DNA from: Cladobotryum mycophilum
Taxonomy: Eukaryota; Ascomycota; Sordariomycetes; Hypocreales; Hypocreaceae
DNA: 64,000 nt
Assembly (NCBI GenBank): GCA_036429605.1
Contig: CM071591.1
Span: forward strand, 2,604,001 to 2,668,000
Direction of reading: 5' to 3'
In this document: positions 22,810-32,661 of the stretch, piece by piece
How positions within the stretch are numbered: position 1 is the stretch's first letter
How the letters are laid out: every line of letters starts with the position of its first letter
Program-made: the position numbers and the translations under genes
Notes under the pieces: model-generated
What the model saw: the letters and a program-made list of their open reading frames with translations, nothing else
Told to the model about the DNA's origin: nothing
The model's database searches: none

Positions 22810-23921
22810 ATGGATAGATCACTTGCGGAAGCTGGTCGCGAGATCTTGAAGCTTTTCAAAGATGTTGCAAAAGTCAATGGGATTCCTATTGCTGATGACA
22901 ACCGCAGGCAGAGTTTGCAGAAAAATGAGGCAGAATTTGCCTCTCAAAACGGTCGTTTTCGACTTTGGGCGGCCACTACGGGGCTTTTTGTTCTCGGCGA
23001 TCAATCTTTGGACTATCGCGTCAGAGACGCTGATAGTTTGCGAAATACACTCGAAACGTCACTCGGCTGTCTCAATCAGTCGTTGGCCCAAGGTGGGTGA
23101 AGTTCTCGTGACGACTATTCATGCCAAATCTCACGTCACTAATGTTGATGTTCGCCCCCTTTGTTAGTCCTTTCTTGCTGTACCGACGATATCAAGCAAT
23201 CACCTTTCAAATCACCGACTATGGCTAGCATAGTCCATGACAAAAAAGGCAACATTCCGGCCACCGATGATTCTTGGGGGGAGGTCACGAGTGGAAAGAT
23301 TTTTGGACGGCCTGAACGAGAGCATCGACAACCTATACATCCTAGCGCGATGGGCGGACAATCTAGTCAACGAGTTTCCATCAACTGCAGGAACATCTGT
23401 CCAAGCCGTAATGGCAAAAGATGAACAGCTTCCCAAGTCACCATCTACACACAACAAGATTGGGAACTCGGAGGCTCGCCAACAGACATTTCCCAGTCAT
23501 CCAGCACCACATGGCTGTGACAAGATGCAAACGGACTGTGAAGACAGTAAAGAAGACCAGAAATTAACGACAATGAAGAACCTCATCCTCAAGTGCAACA
23601 AGAAGCTGGAACCTTTCCTTGTCGAGCGCCTAGCTTGCGCAAACGCATCTCGGCGAAAGCGATTTGGCAACCGGAGTCGTCAACATAATTTAGCCGCCCG
23701 CTACGGTGTTATGGGTAAATGGGTCAGATTGTTACCGGCCAAGAATCACCTGGCTCCTATAACAATCCCCACTTGCGATAAGGACGACTCTGGAGCCTCA
23801 AGACATGCCGTGGTGGAAGTCAATTCCCCCCTCCTCAACTACCACACATTGCGAAGATGCCTGAGCGCCCACACTGCTTCACCCCTCGTGCAGGTGCCGC
23901 CCTGCAGAAGCAGACATGGAG
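22810..23921 (+). pseudogene. MDRSL/AcuF-like family, copy C (frameshifted, zinc fingers lost)
   Basis: Exon 1 (22810-23092) encodes an intact N-terminal domain with RFRLWAATTGLFVLGDQSLDY. The next exon starts near 23168, but the family segment RVERFLDGLNESIDNLYIL lies in another frame, so a frameshift is needed between about 23237 and 23290. The candidate sites are an A6 run near 23242 and a G6 run at 23276-23281. The linker segment FLVERLACANASRRKRF is present. A further frame change precedes the remnant of the first zinc finger (MPERPHCFT), where the first Cys is lost. The splice donor after it is still recognisable (23922), but no downstream exon with the remaining zinc-finger motifs was found. 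The copy is decaying; only the N-terminal domain could be translated. Confidence 0.7.
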
Positions 23922-24143
23922 GTGAGACAGTGACAGCATCTAGGTCTGTTCATTTAGACCACAAACAAAGATCACACCGCGGGGCTATGCCCTAAACAGC
24001 AGCTATGTTTTATGCGTTTCGGGGGAAAGGGGGTGGCAAAATGGCAATGACAATGGTTACTCTTTTTGGCGGAAGACGGGCAGGGCAGTGTTATCATTTC
24101 AACAATGGAAGCAACAAACCTAGCCAAACAAGAAAAGGAGAAA

Positions 24144-24160
24144 GGGGGGGGGGGGGGGGG
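24144..24160 (+). repeat. Poly-G homopolymer (17 G)
   Basis: Uninterrupted run of 17 G, preceded by an A/G-rich stretch. Length may be inaccurate in the assembly. Confidence 0.9.
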
Positions 24161-24630
24161 CACAGATATCGCCATGCTTCAACTCTATGGCTTTGACTGA
24201 TACCATCTTTATGCAGGTTCATATTTTCTGCGAGTCGTTTAGTAAGAAAGTTTTCAGTTGGTCAAAGTCATGCATAAAAAAATCATTGTGACAATTCGCG
24301 TTTTTTATACCCAGCTCATGTCGATCGATTCGTTTGACAGAGCGATCTTTCCTGCTTCTTCTTCTGCTCCTTTCATGCGATTGGCCGCTTTTCAATGTCC
24401 AACACTCGCAAGATGTTGTTAGTTATGCCGAGTTTGCAAAAGGGGACCTTTGAACAAGTGAAGATGTATGGATTCATTGATTCAAGCCATTCCTTTGATG
24501 TGACGTCCGAGAAGTGATTCCTAAGTATGTTATTTTTACTATGACAAACGAAACCAACGAGATCCCCTCATTCAAAGTAACCCCAAGGAACTAACAGCTG
24601 TTTCATGTCATTCCCGTCAACACCTTGAGT

Positions 24631-24640
24631 CTATATAAGA
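24631..24640 (+). promoter_or_regulatory. TATA box of gene D
   Basis: CTATATAAGA lies about 175 bp upstream of the ATG at 24812 in an otherwise CA-rich leader, a good match to a fungal TATA element. Confidence 0.55.
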
Positions 24641-24773
24641 CCGGCCTGTATTCCAGACAGACATCCGGTCATCATTAAGTGCATCATTCACTATTCAATC
24701 ATCCCAATCCCCAATTGCCAGCAATATTGAATCATTTCACTACAATACATACTAGAACATACAAAATCGGGTT

Positions 24774-24806
24774 ATGACGTCAGAACAGCTCCTCTCGGCC
24801 ATCTAG
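24774..24806 (+). promoter_or_regulatory. Ten-codon upstream ORF ending just before the gene D start
   Basis: ATG at 24774 reads ten codons and stops with TAG at 24804-24806, five bases before the main ATG (24812) and in a different frame. It overlaps the palindrome TGACGTCA (24775-24782), which matches a CRE/bZIP site. The arrangement could reduce initiation at the main start. Confidence 0.5.
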
Positions 24807-24811
24807 GAATC

Positions 24812-25690
24812 ATGGAGTCCCAGGAAGATCAAGGGGCTTCCCTTTTCAGCGACGTTCTCCCCGAGGAGTGGGCAAAACGCTATCTGTCTAACTCCACCGA
24901 CGATGGCACGTCTCTTACCAGCCAGGAGTACGATACAGCTCTCGCCGAGCTGCTCGAAGTTATTAAGCGGCGAAATACTTTTCATAGAAGGATATGTCTT
25001 ACGGATCAGGAAGAGATGGATCTTTCTATCCAATTTCATGAAGAGTTGGAGACGATTATCAGCAAAGTCAGGTCTGCCACTATGAAGGAGCTCGACTTAA
25101 ATGAAGGCGATGTGTTTGCAAGGTTTGGCTATCGGATCAGGTCTCTATTCGAACGAGTTATTGCCATTGATACCGATAGAGACCCGACGAGGACTTGGCC
25201 AAAATCTCGCTTCATTCAGGCATCTGATCGCTTCGAGACATTTGCTCAACGCACCGGGCTCCTTCAACGTGGCGAAGGATCCCTTGACCATCGTCTTGGA
25301 CATTTATGGCCGGCTGATGGGGCCAAAGTATACCAAACGAATCATGGCTTCTTGGAACGTTTCGAGTTTGTGGAAAATTCTCTAGTCATTTGTAAGTATG
25401 GACTGATCGGATCGAGCAAGCAAATGGATAGAAAGAAGGGAGAGGGCTAAACTATGCTAACATTCTACTACTTAGGCCTAAAGTATTCGAATGTGGAACA
25501 AGACGACTACCGTTGGCAGTGTTTTTTCGTAGGGGGGTCAGGGGAATCGCTGGCAAGCTCTTTGGAGCTCTCAATGGAAATTCTAGACGGGATGGACAAG
25601 CATCTCGACTTTAATATCTTTTTCACTAGGCTCGAGAAGTTTTTGCAGCCATTCTCGTGGCTCTACTGGCTCCGGTATTTGACTAGTTGA
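24812..25690 (+). CDS. Short relative of the island family, gene D
   Basis: Two exons, 24812-25391 and 25476-25690, give 795 nt and 264 residues. No known domain was recognised, but residues 105-170 share a pattern with gene E and gene F: FGYRIRSLFERVIAID, WPKSRF, then FETFAQRTGLL and GEGSLDHRL. The last part echoes the RF..W...G.SLDY motif of copies A-C, which suggests a common N-terminal fold. The second exon is helical and aligns loosely with the second exon of gene E (same intron position after the hydrophobic LV/LL). There are no zinc-finger cysteines. It may be a stand-alone signalling or decoy version of the N-terminal domain, which is speculation. Confidence 0.65.
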
Positions 25691-27458
25691 GGGAAGAAGT
25701 GTTGGATGTTGATACGAACTCCTTGTGGTGCCCCCGCCTCCATCTTCCCTTGGGATTAAGATTGGGGAAGCAGATTGACTAGATAGTTGAGAAAAGAGAA
25801 AAGAATGAATGCCTAAAAGGATTCGAATACATATCTGAACCCGAATACACGACAATTTGACAGTAAAAAAAGGACTTAAAAGCAGCAAAGTAACTAATCC
25901 AGAGCAGATGAACGAGAGCAAAGTTAAAGGCCCCCTCCCTCATACGTCAAGAGGGACATTGAGGGATGTCAAAAATTGACGGCGGTAATGATGAATAGCG
26001 TGTTACCGCCACCTTTGATGCAAGACTGAGAAATAAAACGGTAAATTTGGTAGTCACTGGTATTAGTGCCTTTGAGAGACTTTATTTTATGCTTGGAGCC
26101 GGAAACACAATGCTAGACAAAGAGGATGTCGCCAGCTGTCGTTTTTGCGTCTCAGCCCCTTTCATGCGTTGCCATTATCTAACTAGGCCCAACATCTCCT
26201 ACTGTTCCTTTATCCCTTGATGCTCATGTTACCAGGTGAAAGAAATATGAAAGGGGTCCGCATGGTGTGGATTTTATTGTTCGGATGAATCGGTGTGTAT
26301 GTGATTGGAACGGCCACCAATTCTCCTAGAAGCAGCGTTCCAAAGTCAAACAACTAAAAGATGCTGCTATTTATATTCATTGAACCCATGCAACGCGACA
26401 TGTCATCTCTTTTGTGAGTTAACGTAATATGGTAGTTACTTACCAAAGGATGTATATGCGTATAAACCTTCTGTTTCCGTCTTGCGGTTCGGATCATCAT
26501 AGGCCTAGATATATATATAAGTCCGATTTACCATGCTGAAGAGTCCATATCATCAAACCCAGTTCATCTGACGCATTATTTACAGCTATCCTCGGTGCTT
26601 TCCCTTGCAGTAAACATTCATCCTTACTGAAATTAAATACAGCGGCAAGGAAGCCCTCTCCCCTCTCTTACCGGACGTCATGGCAGCCAATCAGGTAGCG
26701 CTTAGATTTGCGACCATTAGGTAGACCAGCTCAGTTTTTTTCGGTAGGGCTTCTGCCGATGGACAGGAGAAAGTCTTGCATCACACATAGAGTATGAAGT
26801 AGAGGCTATCGATGATTGCAAGAGTCAAGTGACGACGTCAATCATTCTTTTTCGGGTCGAATGGGTTACGTCCGCGGTAGGTGATCGATTGGATGGAACA
26901 CATAGCCGACGTGTTGAAGGGTTCTTGGCTTTTTCTTGTGTATAAATATTGACGTTTGTTTGCATCCCAAACTCCCCCTTTTTCTCATCATGCAACATAT
27001 TCACTCTCTGCACGCGTCATTGTTTGTTAAGGGGAACCGTGGTAGCCATAGCGTCAGTTTCATCATGCATAATCTTCATCCACATTCGTGTTTTGTGGGG
27101 GTTATGAGTTCCTCTGGCTGTGTCATCAAAGTAGATCATAATTAGTAGAACAAAGTTAGTAAGTTGAAACGAAGAAAGTTATCTCGGCAATGAAATTTTC
27201 ACTTGAGGCTCCTTGCGGTGGAGACTGGTGGAAGAAGAGGGGATTTGTTCTTTGGTCTTCATATCCAACACACACATCAAGGAGGTCATGAACTACCTTC
27301 ACACGCATGTCTTATTAGAGGTACATTTGCTTGGCAAGAGAAAGATTCCATGGCACTATCAGGGTACAAAGACAAACTAACTGTGATAACGAGCAAGACA
27401 AGACCGTTTTATTTCTTCAATACATCGAGCTCGATGGTTCTTGGCTTCGCAGGAAAAT
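25691..27458. other. Gene-poor region between genes D and E
   Basis: About 1.8 kb, moderately AT-rich, with no protein-coding gene supported. TATATATATAAG near 26511-26522 looks like a promoter element on the plus strand, but no gene follows it. A TATAAATA element is at 26940. The region may contain decayed sequence or a non-coding transcript; nothing more can be said. Confidence 0.3.
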
Positions 27459-28317
27459 CTAAATCCATGTGCTGGCTACCCTCTGTTCTCTCAGCCACTC
27501 TACGATCCTGCCAACAGTGACTATCATTTTGAAGACGCCCTTCATCATCCGGAAAGCCTCCAATGATTGCTCGACTACGTTTGCAAGCGAATTTGTCGCG
27601 CGAGCCCAAAAGGGCACTCCCAGCGTCTCTGCTCCGGATGAATATTCTAGTGCTAAAAACAGGCATATCAGTGAGCGCGTTCCTTTCCCCAACTGTTTAT
27701 CCTTTAGACGGGGCTCGTTCGTTCGTGTACTTACCAAGAAGCAGGATGTTCCTCAAATTGCCAAAGGGCCAGCCTCCCAGCCTTGAAACTGACTTCAATT
27801 CTGCGATCCCGAGTGCCGCTGCGAGGCTAAAATAATAATCGAGAGACGCACCGTCCAACGTGAAGAGCATATTGTGTTCGCCAAAGTCTTCAAAGTCTTT
27901 GAATGCCTGTTCGAATCGAGCTTTCGGCCAAGCCCTGTCTGCGTTTGTGCCACTTGCAATGGCATTCGCTCGCCCGAACAGAGCTCTAATCTCATGACCT
28001 GCCTTGGCCAGCTCGCCTCCTTGCTTATTAATGAGCTCCTCAAAGGGGATGGTCGCAACGCACTCCATGAGCTTCTGCGAATCTTCACGAGCTCGGGCTT
28101 CCAGGTTTTCTTCTTCAATCAAATTCCCGCCGTCTTCGCTGGACAGCCTCACCACAAAGAACTTGACCAGGTTAGACCGTAAGTATTCGAGCCCCTCATC
28201 GTTCCGAGGCGATTGTTCAAGCCGATTCAAAATCTGCTCCGCCTGATCTGCGATGTCATCGACAGTCTTCAAGACATCCTGTTGCGCCATCAATATTTTC
28301 ATGAATTGTCCAGGCAT
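27459..28317 (-). CDS. Short relative of the island family, gene E
   Basis: Exons 27735-28317 and 27459-27646 give 771 nt and 256 residues in frame; intron GTAAGT...TAG. Helical throughout. Residues 110-170 contain AGHEIRALFGRANAIASG, WPKARFEQAFKDFEDFG and DGASLDYYF, parallel to gene D (IRSLFERVIAID, WPKSRF, GSLDHRL). The second exon is helical with a C-terminal WLREQ. The intron sits at the same place as in gene D, so the two are probably paralogs. It is divergent from gene F, 494 bp away. No enzymatic motif is visible. Confidence 0.65.
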
Positions 28318-28811
28318 GATGGCTAGTTGGCTAGTTGACCTAGAGATGGTAGGAAATAGGGGGTATCAATTAGGCAAGGGTATTTTATTTATATGTCGAA
28401 TTAGTCGAATGCTTGATGGTCAGCCCGTCATCGAGCCGGCACTTTTCTTTGCCATTTACTATTTACCAGAACCACATAGTTCTAGAGGCGGTTTAAAAGA
28501 TATGCATACAGTCAAAGAGGATGAATGGATGATGACTTGCGTATACCCAAGCCCAGTTTTACCTTCAAAGGAGAAATTGAACAGTGTGAACAAGGGCTTC
28601 TCATCAAAGAAACGTTCTTCTTTCATACAAACCTTTAGTACAGGACGAAGCAAAGACACAATGAGTATCTCATTGTCACAAGATCATACGTTGAGCGACT
28701 GTTTCTCCTGTGTATCAACGGCCCTCATCCTCTCCCTCAAAATCTTTAGAATCCCTCAATCTCCCAAGTCATCCTAGTCCAACTCACAATAACAGCGAAA
28801 ACACAAAATCC
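28318..28811. promoter_or_regulatory. Divergent region between genes E and F
   Basis: 494 bp between two head-to-head start codons. It contains TATTTATTTATATG (28382-28395) as a possible TATA element for gene E. No gene is supported. Confidence 0.35.
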
Positions 28812-29783
28812 ATGACTCCAACCATGTGCCTCCCGGAAAAAGATCCACACCTAATCGAAATCGGCATGGAGATTGATAAGCTGGTTAAACAAGTCATGGT
28901 CATTGATCAGGGCCCAAATGGAGAGAAATGGCCCACTCGATTCTTCACAAATGCAACAGCCAGATACTACAGGGTTGCTGCACCTTTTGTTGCCGACTTG
29001 CCCCAACCCTTCCGCGACAGTAAGTTATATTTCAATTCTTTTGACTGCTGGTTGATTGAACTGCAAATAAGGCGATGGATTGTAAAACTAAAGGGGGCCC
29101 TGGTCGACGGTTAGTTCACGCCTACACCGAAAAGAAGTGTTATTCATGCAGCACACTAACCAGGGAGTTGTACGTTTAGTTGTCCGATATTCCTCTATCC
29201 AAGATACGCAGAACGTCTCTGAGGGAAGTTCAGTGCTGACTGAGCTCATGGAACAACTTGATGAATGTCTTTGGGAGTTTCAGAGAATTCACGAGTTGGT
29301 CGAGGAGAAAGAAAAGCCCGCGCAGCACATATCCTTGGACATGCCACCGAGTCTGACGTAAGTAATAAAGTCCTGGAAACCGCAAGAATAAGTTTCCCCC
29401 TATCTAACGGATGTTTGAAAAACCTCACCCAGCGAACACATGTCGGTAAACAAGTATCTCGAACTCAGGGAAAGTGACCAACTCGCCCCTGAGCGATAAG
29501 TCGACCCAGGCCGTAGCCAGTGAGGAACTGCGCGCGGCCATGGGCACAAATTCAAGACGAGCTCGATGGCATCGAAAAGGCTCTGGGGGAAGACGCGAGG
29601 CTTTCGGAAAAGCAGAAGGACGGCATTCGTCAAGCCAGGTGCGATCAAATCATTCTGCACATCCCGCAGAGGGAACAGAACATTGATCACGCCTTGGAAG
29701 CCATTGATTTATACGCACGGTGTGCCCAGAAGAGAATCAAAAGATTTACCAAGATTTATCACCGCACGAGGAAAACCTCTTAA
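28812..29783 (+). CDS. Short relative of the island family, gene F (tentative four-exon model)
   Basis: Exons 28812-29019, 29180-29357, 29433-29473 and 29521-29783 add up to 690 nt, 229 residues, in one open frame. The last intron (47 nt) is short and inferred. The N-terminal part repeats the family pattern: IGMEIDKLVKQVMVIDQG followed by KWPTRFF, compare the FGYRIRSLFERVIAID and WPKSRF of gene D. The GSLDY motif has been lost or is hidden in the first intron. The later exons are charged and helical (TELMEQLDECLWEFQRIHE; QIQDELDGIEKALGE). It could be a functional small gene or a decaying copy. An in-frame start at 28710 would add 34 residues. Confidence 0.45.
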
Positions 29784-30759
29784 GCGCCTGCCAAACCCGC
29801 CCAGAATGAGCGCACGATTCGCACTGGCGATGACTTCCTATTTGCTACCCCGGTATATACTAGGCAGTTACTTCGCTACAGGATATCCACCATCTCACAG
29901 GGGAACTACCTAACCAAGCACGGAGTACTAATAGGATGACGTTGAATAGTTTAATCAACCTATGCTCCGTATACTAGAAAAGATGGTGTTGATCATCACA
30001 GTCTCCCCCCGGGAGGAATGTCAGTGTCAGTGATTATGTCAGCAAGACTAGACCCACTCGTAGAAAATGAATAAATTTCACTCTCAAACCTCCTCCTCCA
30101 AGTGTTAGAAACTTGGCAATTTCACATCCAACATTTGGCCCATTGCCATTTTATCATTTGCTTACACAGCCTCAAGCATTGCATTAACTGCCCCTTTACG
30201 TTTGCTTATAGTAACGCCCTGCGATTCCAGAGGCTTAGCTCAAAGCATTCTCCGCAGAGCACGATGCAGACAATGGCAGACAGGGTTTTCCAGATACTGT
30301 TCTAATTGCTCGAAGCGTGCTCCGTAACTTGATTCAAGTTCACAACTATCTACGTATTCTACAAGAGCCGGAAACACACCTCAACATCACGTTTCCCACT
30401 TCATCAAGTCGCCAGCACATATGCCCCGGCAGCCAAAAGCAATCTAGCTCTGGCAACTGAGAGACGTTTCCATACGCTCTCGGTATTCGTCGGTTTAGGC
30501 AAAGAGCAAATTTCGTGATTCCGATTAAGCCGGAGCGTCATCTGCCATCCTCTTGCTGAAAGGCTCGAGGTGCATAGTTGAGGTTTGACTTTGTGGATCG
30601 AACATTCTTTTGTAGAACGCCAGGAAACTAAGTAGCTTGGAAAGAATTCCACCGCTTGTTAATGGTCAATACCGTGGTCCCTAGATTTTCTTGCACCCAC
30701 CCAGACCTCGTAGTAGCTATTCTGTCTTATATCACATCCCATTTACCCTCCACCATTCA
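29784..30759. other. Intergenic region downstream of gene F
   Basis: About 1 kb without a supported gene; includes the small inverted-repeat element at 29920-29970. Confidence 0.35.
29920..29970. repeat. Small nested inverted repeat (ACGGAGTA-type ends)
   Basis: Outer arms ACGGAGTACTAATAGG and CCTATGCTCCGT (imperfect) enclose an inner perfect five-base inverted repeat GTTGA/TCAAC. A similar pair of ends (GCGGAGTAG and ACTAATACTCCGT) occurs at about 51187-51253. This could be a MITE-like footprint. Confidence 0.4.
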
Positions 30760-31329
30760 TCATTTGAGAACTGTATGCGCACCGCGGGCCTCGAGGAATA
30801 GCTCCGCGGAGCTCTGTGGTAACGACCGGATCAAGCCAAACACCTCCTTGTTGTGATACCTGAGTCGTGTCTTGGGGTCTAGGTATGGAGCTGGCAGACC
30901 TGTGACGTCGCAATAGTGCTTCGAGTGCGCCAATGAAGGTGCCGACTCAATGTTTGTGTACGTCGCGCTCGGCGCAGATACGGCCCCGCCAGGTTGCTTC
31001 AAGGTCTTTTCTAGGACCAGTTTCGACAAACTACGCGAAGCTTGTGCAAGGTTGGGTTGAAGGCTTCCATTGTTGCTGGTAGCGGGAGTCGAAGTGCCGC
31101 TCGTCGAGAGCCCATCGTCAGCAGGTGTCGCGTTACCGCTGACATCTTGAGGCGTGACGATGGCAGATGCTTCTCTCTTGGATGCGTCGCCTACGATGGT
31201 CTTGAGGTTCTTGTTTCGTCGCTGATTCGGCTTCCAGTTGGGATTGCGGAAGTTCTTGTGGATGGAGTGGATGTCGAGCTGTTCGATGAGCTCTAGATGC
31301 GCGATCTGCGCCTCTGTCGGAGCAGCCAT
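30760..31329 (-). CDS. IES6: INO80 complex subunit Ies6 (YL1 C-terminal domain)
   Basis: Subunit of the INO80 chromatin remodeller, which slides nucleosomes and evicts H2A.Z; Ies6 forms a stable module with Arp5. Single exon, 189 residues. The N-terminus contains the conserved HKNFRNPNWKPNQRRNKNL motif, the middle is Ser/Thr/Ala-rich and probably disordered, and the C-terminus is a YL1-C domain (HYCDVTGLPAPYLDPKTRLRY, a nucleosome or DNA-binding fold). Length and motif order fit fungal Ies6. The next-but-one gene, 1.3 kb away and on the opposite strand, encodes its partner Arp5. Confidence 0.93.
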   Translation of the reverse strand: MAAPTEAQIAHLELIEQLDIHSIHKNFRNPNWKPNQRRNKNLKTIVGDASKREASAIVTPQDVSGNATPADDGLSTSGTSTPATSNNGSLQPNLAQASRSLSKLVLEKTLKQPGGAVSAPSATYTNIESAPSLAHSKHYCDVTGLPAPYLDPKTRLRYHNKEVFGLIRSLPQSSAELFLEARGAHTVLK

Positions 31330-31628
31330 TGTGTCGAAGAAGGTGTGTAAAGTGATCCGATGTCATATGATTTTGGAATGACCTAGGAAATTCGTAGCAG
31401 GTCAATGGCCAATACAAAGAATATACAGAGTAGCCCAAAAGTCAAAGACAATGCTGGCGCCTCCATGGGAAGATGGTGCTCGCTGGCCCGCTTAGTCACG
31501 CGTCACCGACAAGCCAAGGTGAGCAGCCACTAACGCACGCTGAGGTCACTCCCACTGTGTGAGAAGGTCACTTTTGTGTTTATGATCCAGCAACCCTTCA
31601 GTCTTAAACATTCAGAAGCCATCAAATC
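31330..31628. promoter_or_regulatory. Divergent promoter region of IES6 and DAD4
   Basis: 299 bp between the two start codons, with the CG-rich palindrome-like stretch CACGCGTCACCGAC (31498-31511). MCB-like ACGCGT is present at 31499-31504, which in fungi marks G1/S-regulated genes. Regulation is inferred. Confidence 0.4.
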
Positions 31629-32072
31629 ATGGTAAGGTCTATTTTTACTATGGAATCAGGTCCTTATGCATAAGTTTTCTCTTTCTCACAAGCAACCAGG
31701 AAAGCCCGCATGAGCACCAGCAGAACCTTCTGCTGTCCCGTATCATCACCAACGTCGTATGAGAGGCCATTCTTGATAGTGAAGCCATTCCCTAACACGA
31801 AATAGGAAAAATTAAACGAGGCTGTAGTTATCATGAACAAGAGCCTCCAGGTAAATAAACTCTTATACCAATCATTTGGACCGGTGCTGATGATTATTGG
31901 CAGGACATCAACGTGCAAAACATGAACGTGGAGCTTGTAGCCCAAATGTTCAAGAATTATCAATCCAACGTGCTCTTTCACCTCGAAGGTGAGTTTATTA
32001 TATACGAATAACTGTTGAGAAGATGGCGTATTAATTATAATAGCAACGGATAACCTCAAGCCCCCGTCGTAA
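31629..32072 (+). CDS. DAD4: DASH complex subunit Dad4
   Basis: Small outer-kinetochore protein of the DASH/Dam1 ring that couples microtubule plus ends to chromosomes. Five exons: 31629-31631 (only the ATG), 31700-31756, 31806-31850, 31904-31988 and 32044-32072. They sum to 219 nt, 72 residues, the usual Dad4 length. Diagnostic sequences are LLSRIITNVEKLNEAV, MNKSLQDINVQNMNVEL and MFKNYQSNVLFHLEAT. The single-codon first exon explains why no long reading frame shows the protein. The intron-dense structure is typical for small fungal kinetochore genes. Confidence 0.96.
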
Positions 32073-32661
32073 GATTTCCAAAGCTGGGGTTCGACTATGC
32101 TGGGATTTGATGCTTATCGTGATATCCGGGTTATCGTGTTTTCTGGAACCTCGACAATTACGGTGTGGTACACATCAGAAAGCATAAATCATGAGATGGA
32201 TGAATTATGTGAAAATAAACACAGACCTTATTCATCATTAACTTCCCAGTATACAAGTAACCGCTCTTAATCTCTTCGTAAATTCATAATACATTGATTG
32301 CCCAGTGGTATATATCATTATCATTGTTCCCAGCAATCATCATCGGGTGATGCGACGCCATAAAGCTCTTGCTTGCTAGTGGCTAACAAGACAGTAATGG
32401 ATCTGTGGCGCATCTCCCCGTCATCAGCCTTGCAGCCTTGCACTGGCGGTCCTTTCAACCTTTCCAAGCAGGCCAACCTTTTAAAAAGTCCAGCGCTTCA
32501 CATCAATTGGCGGCACCCAAGCCAGCCCGACATCCCCTCCTCCCTCCCACCACCACCCCTTCATCAGACGCCCAGATCCATATCCGTCTCCCCCAACATG
32601 ATCTCTTGATTCCCGCCAATCCCTTTCCAAAACGACAATCCGCCTCCAACGACAAAGAATC
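32073..32661. promoter_or_regulatory. ARP5 upstream region
   Basis: 589 bp between the DAD4 stop and the ARP5 ATG. CT-rich and CACC-rich from 32510 to 32600 on the plus strand, consistent with a fungal promoter and leader. Open frames here on both strands are shadows without domain content. Confidence 0.4.

Larger units (their letters stand above)
23922..24811. other. Intergenic region upstream of gene D
   Basis: No gene. It holds a 17-base G run (24144-24160), then the promoter and 5' leader of gene D with TATA box and upstream ORF listed separately. Confidence 0.4.

Noticed and set aside
29137..29361. 74-codon frame read as a separate small gene
   Set aside because: Better explained as the second exon of gene F, since the spliced model keeps one frame.
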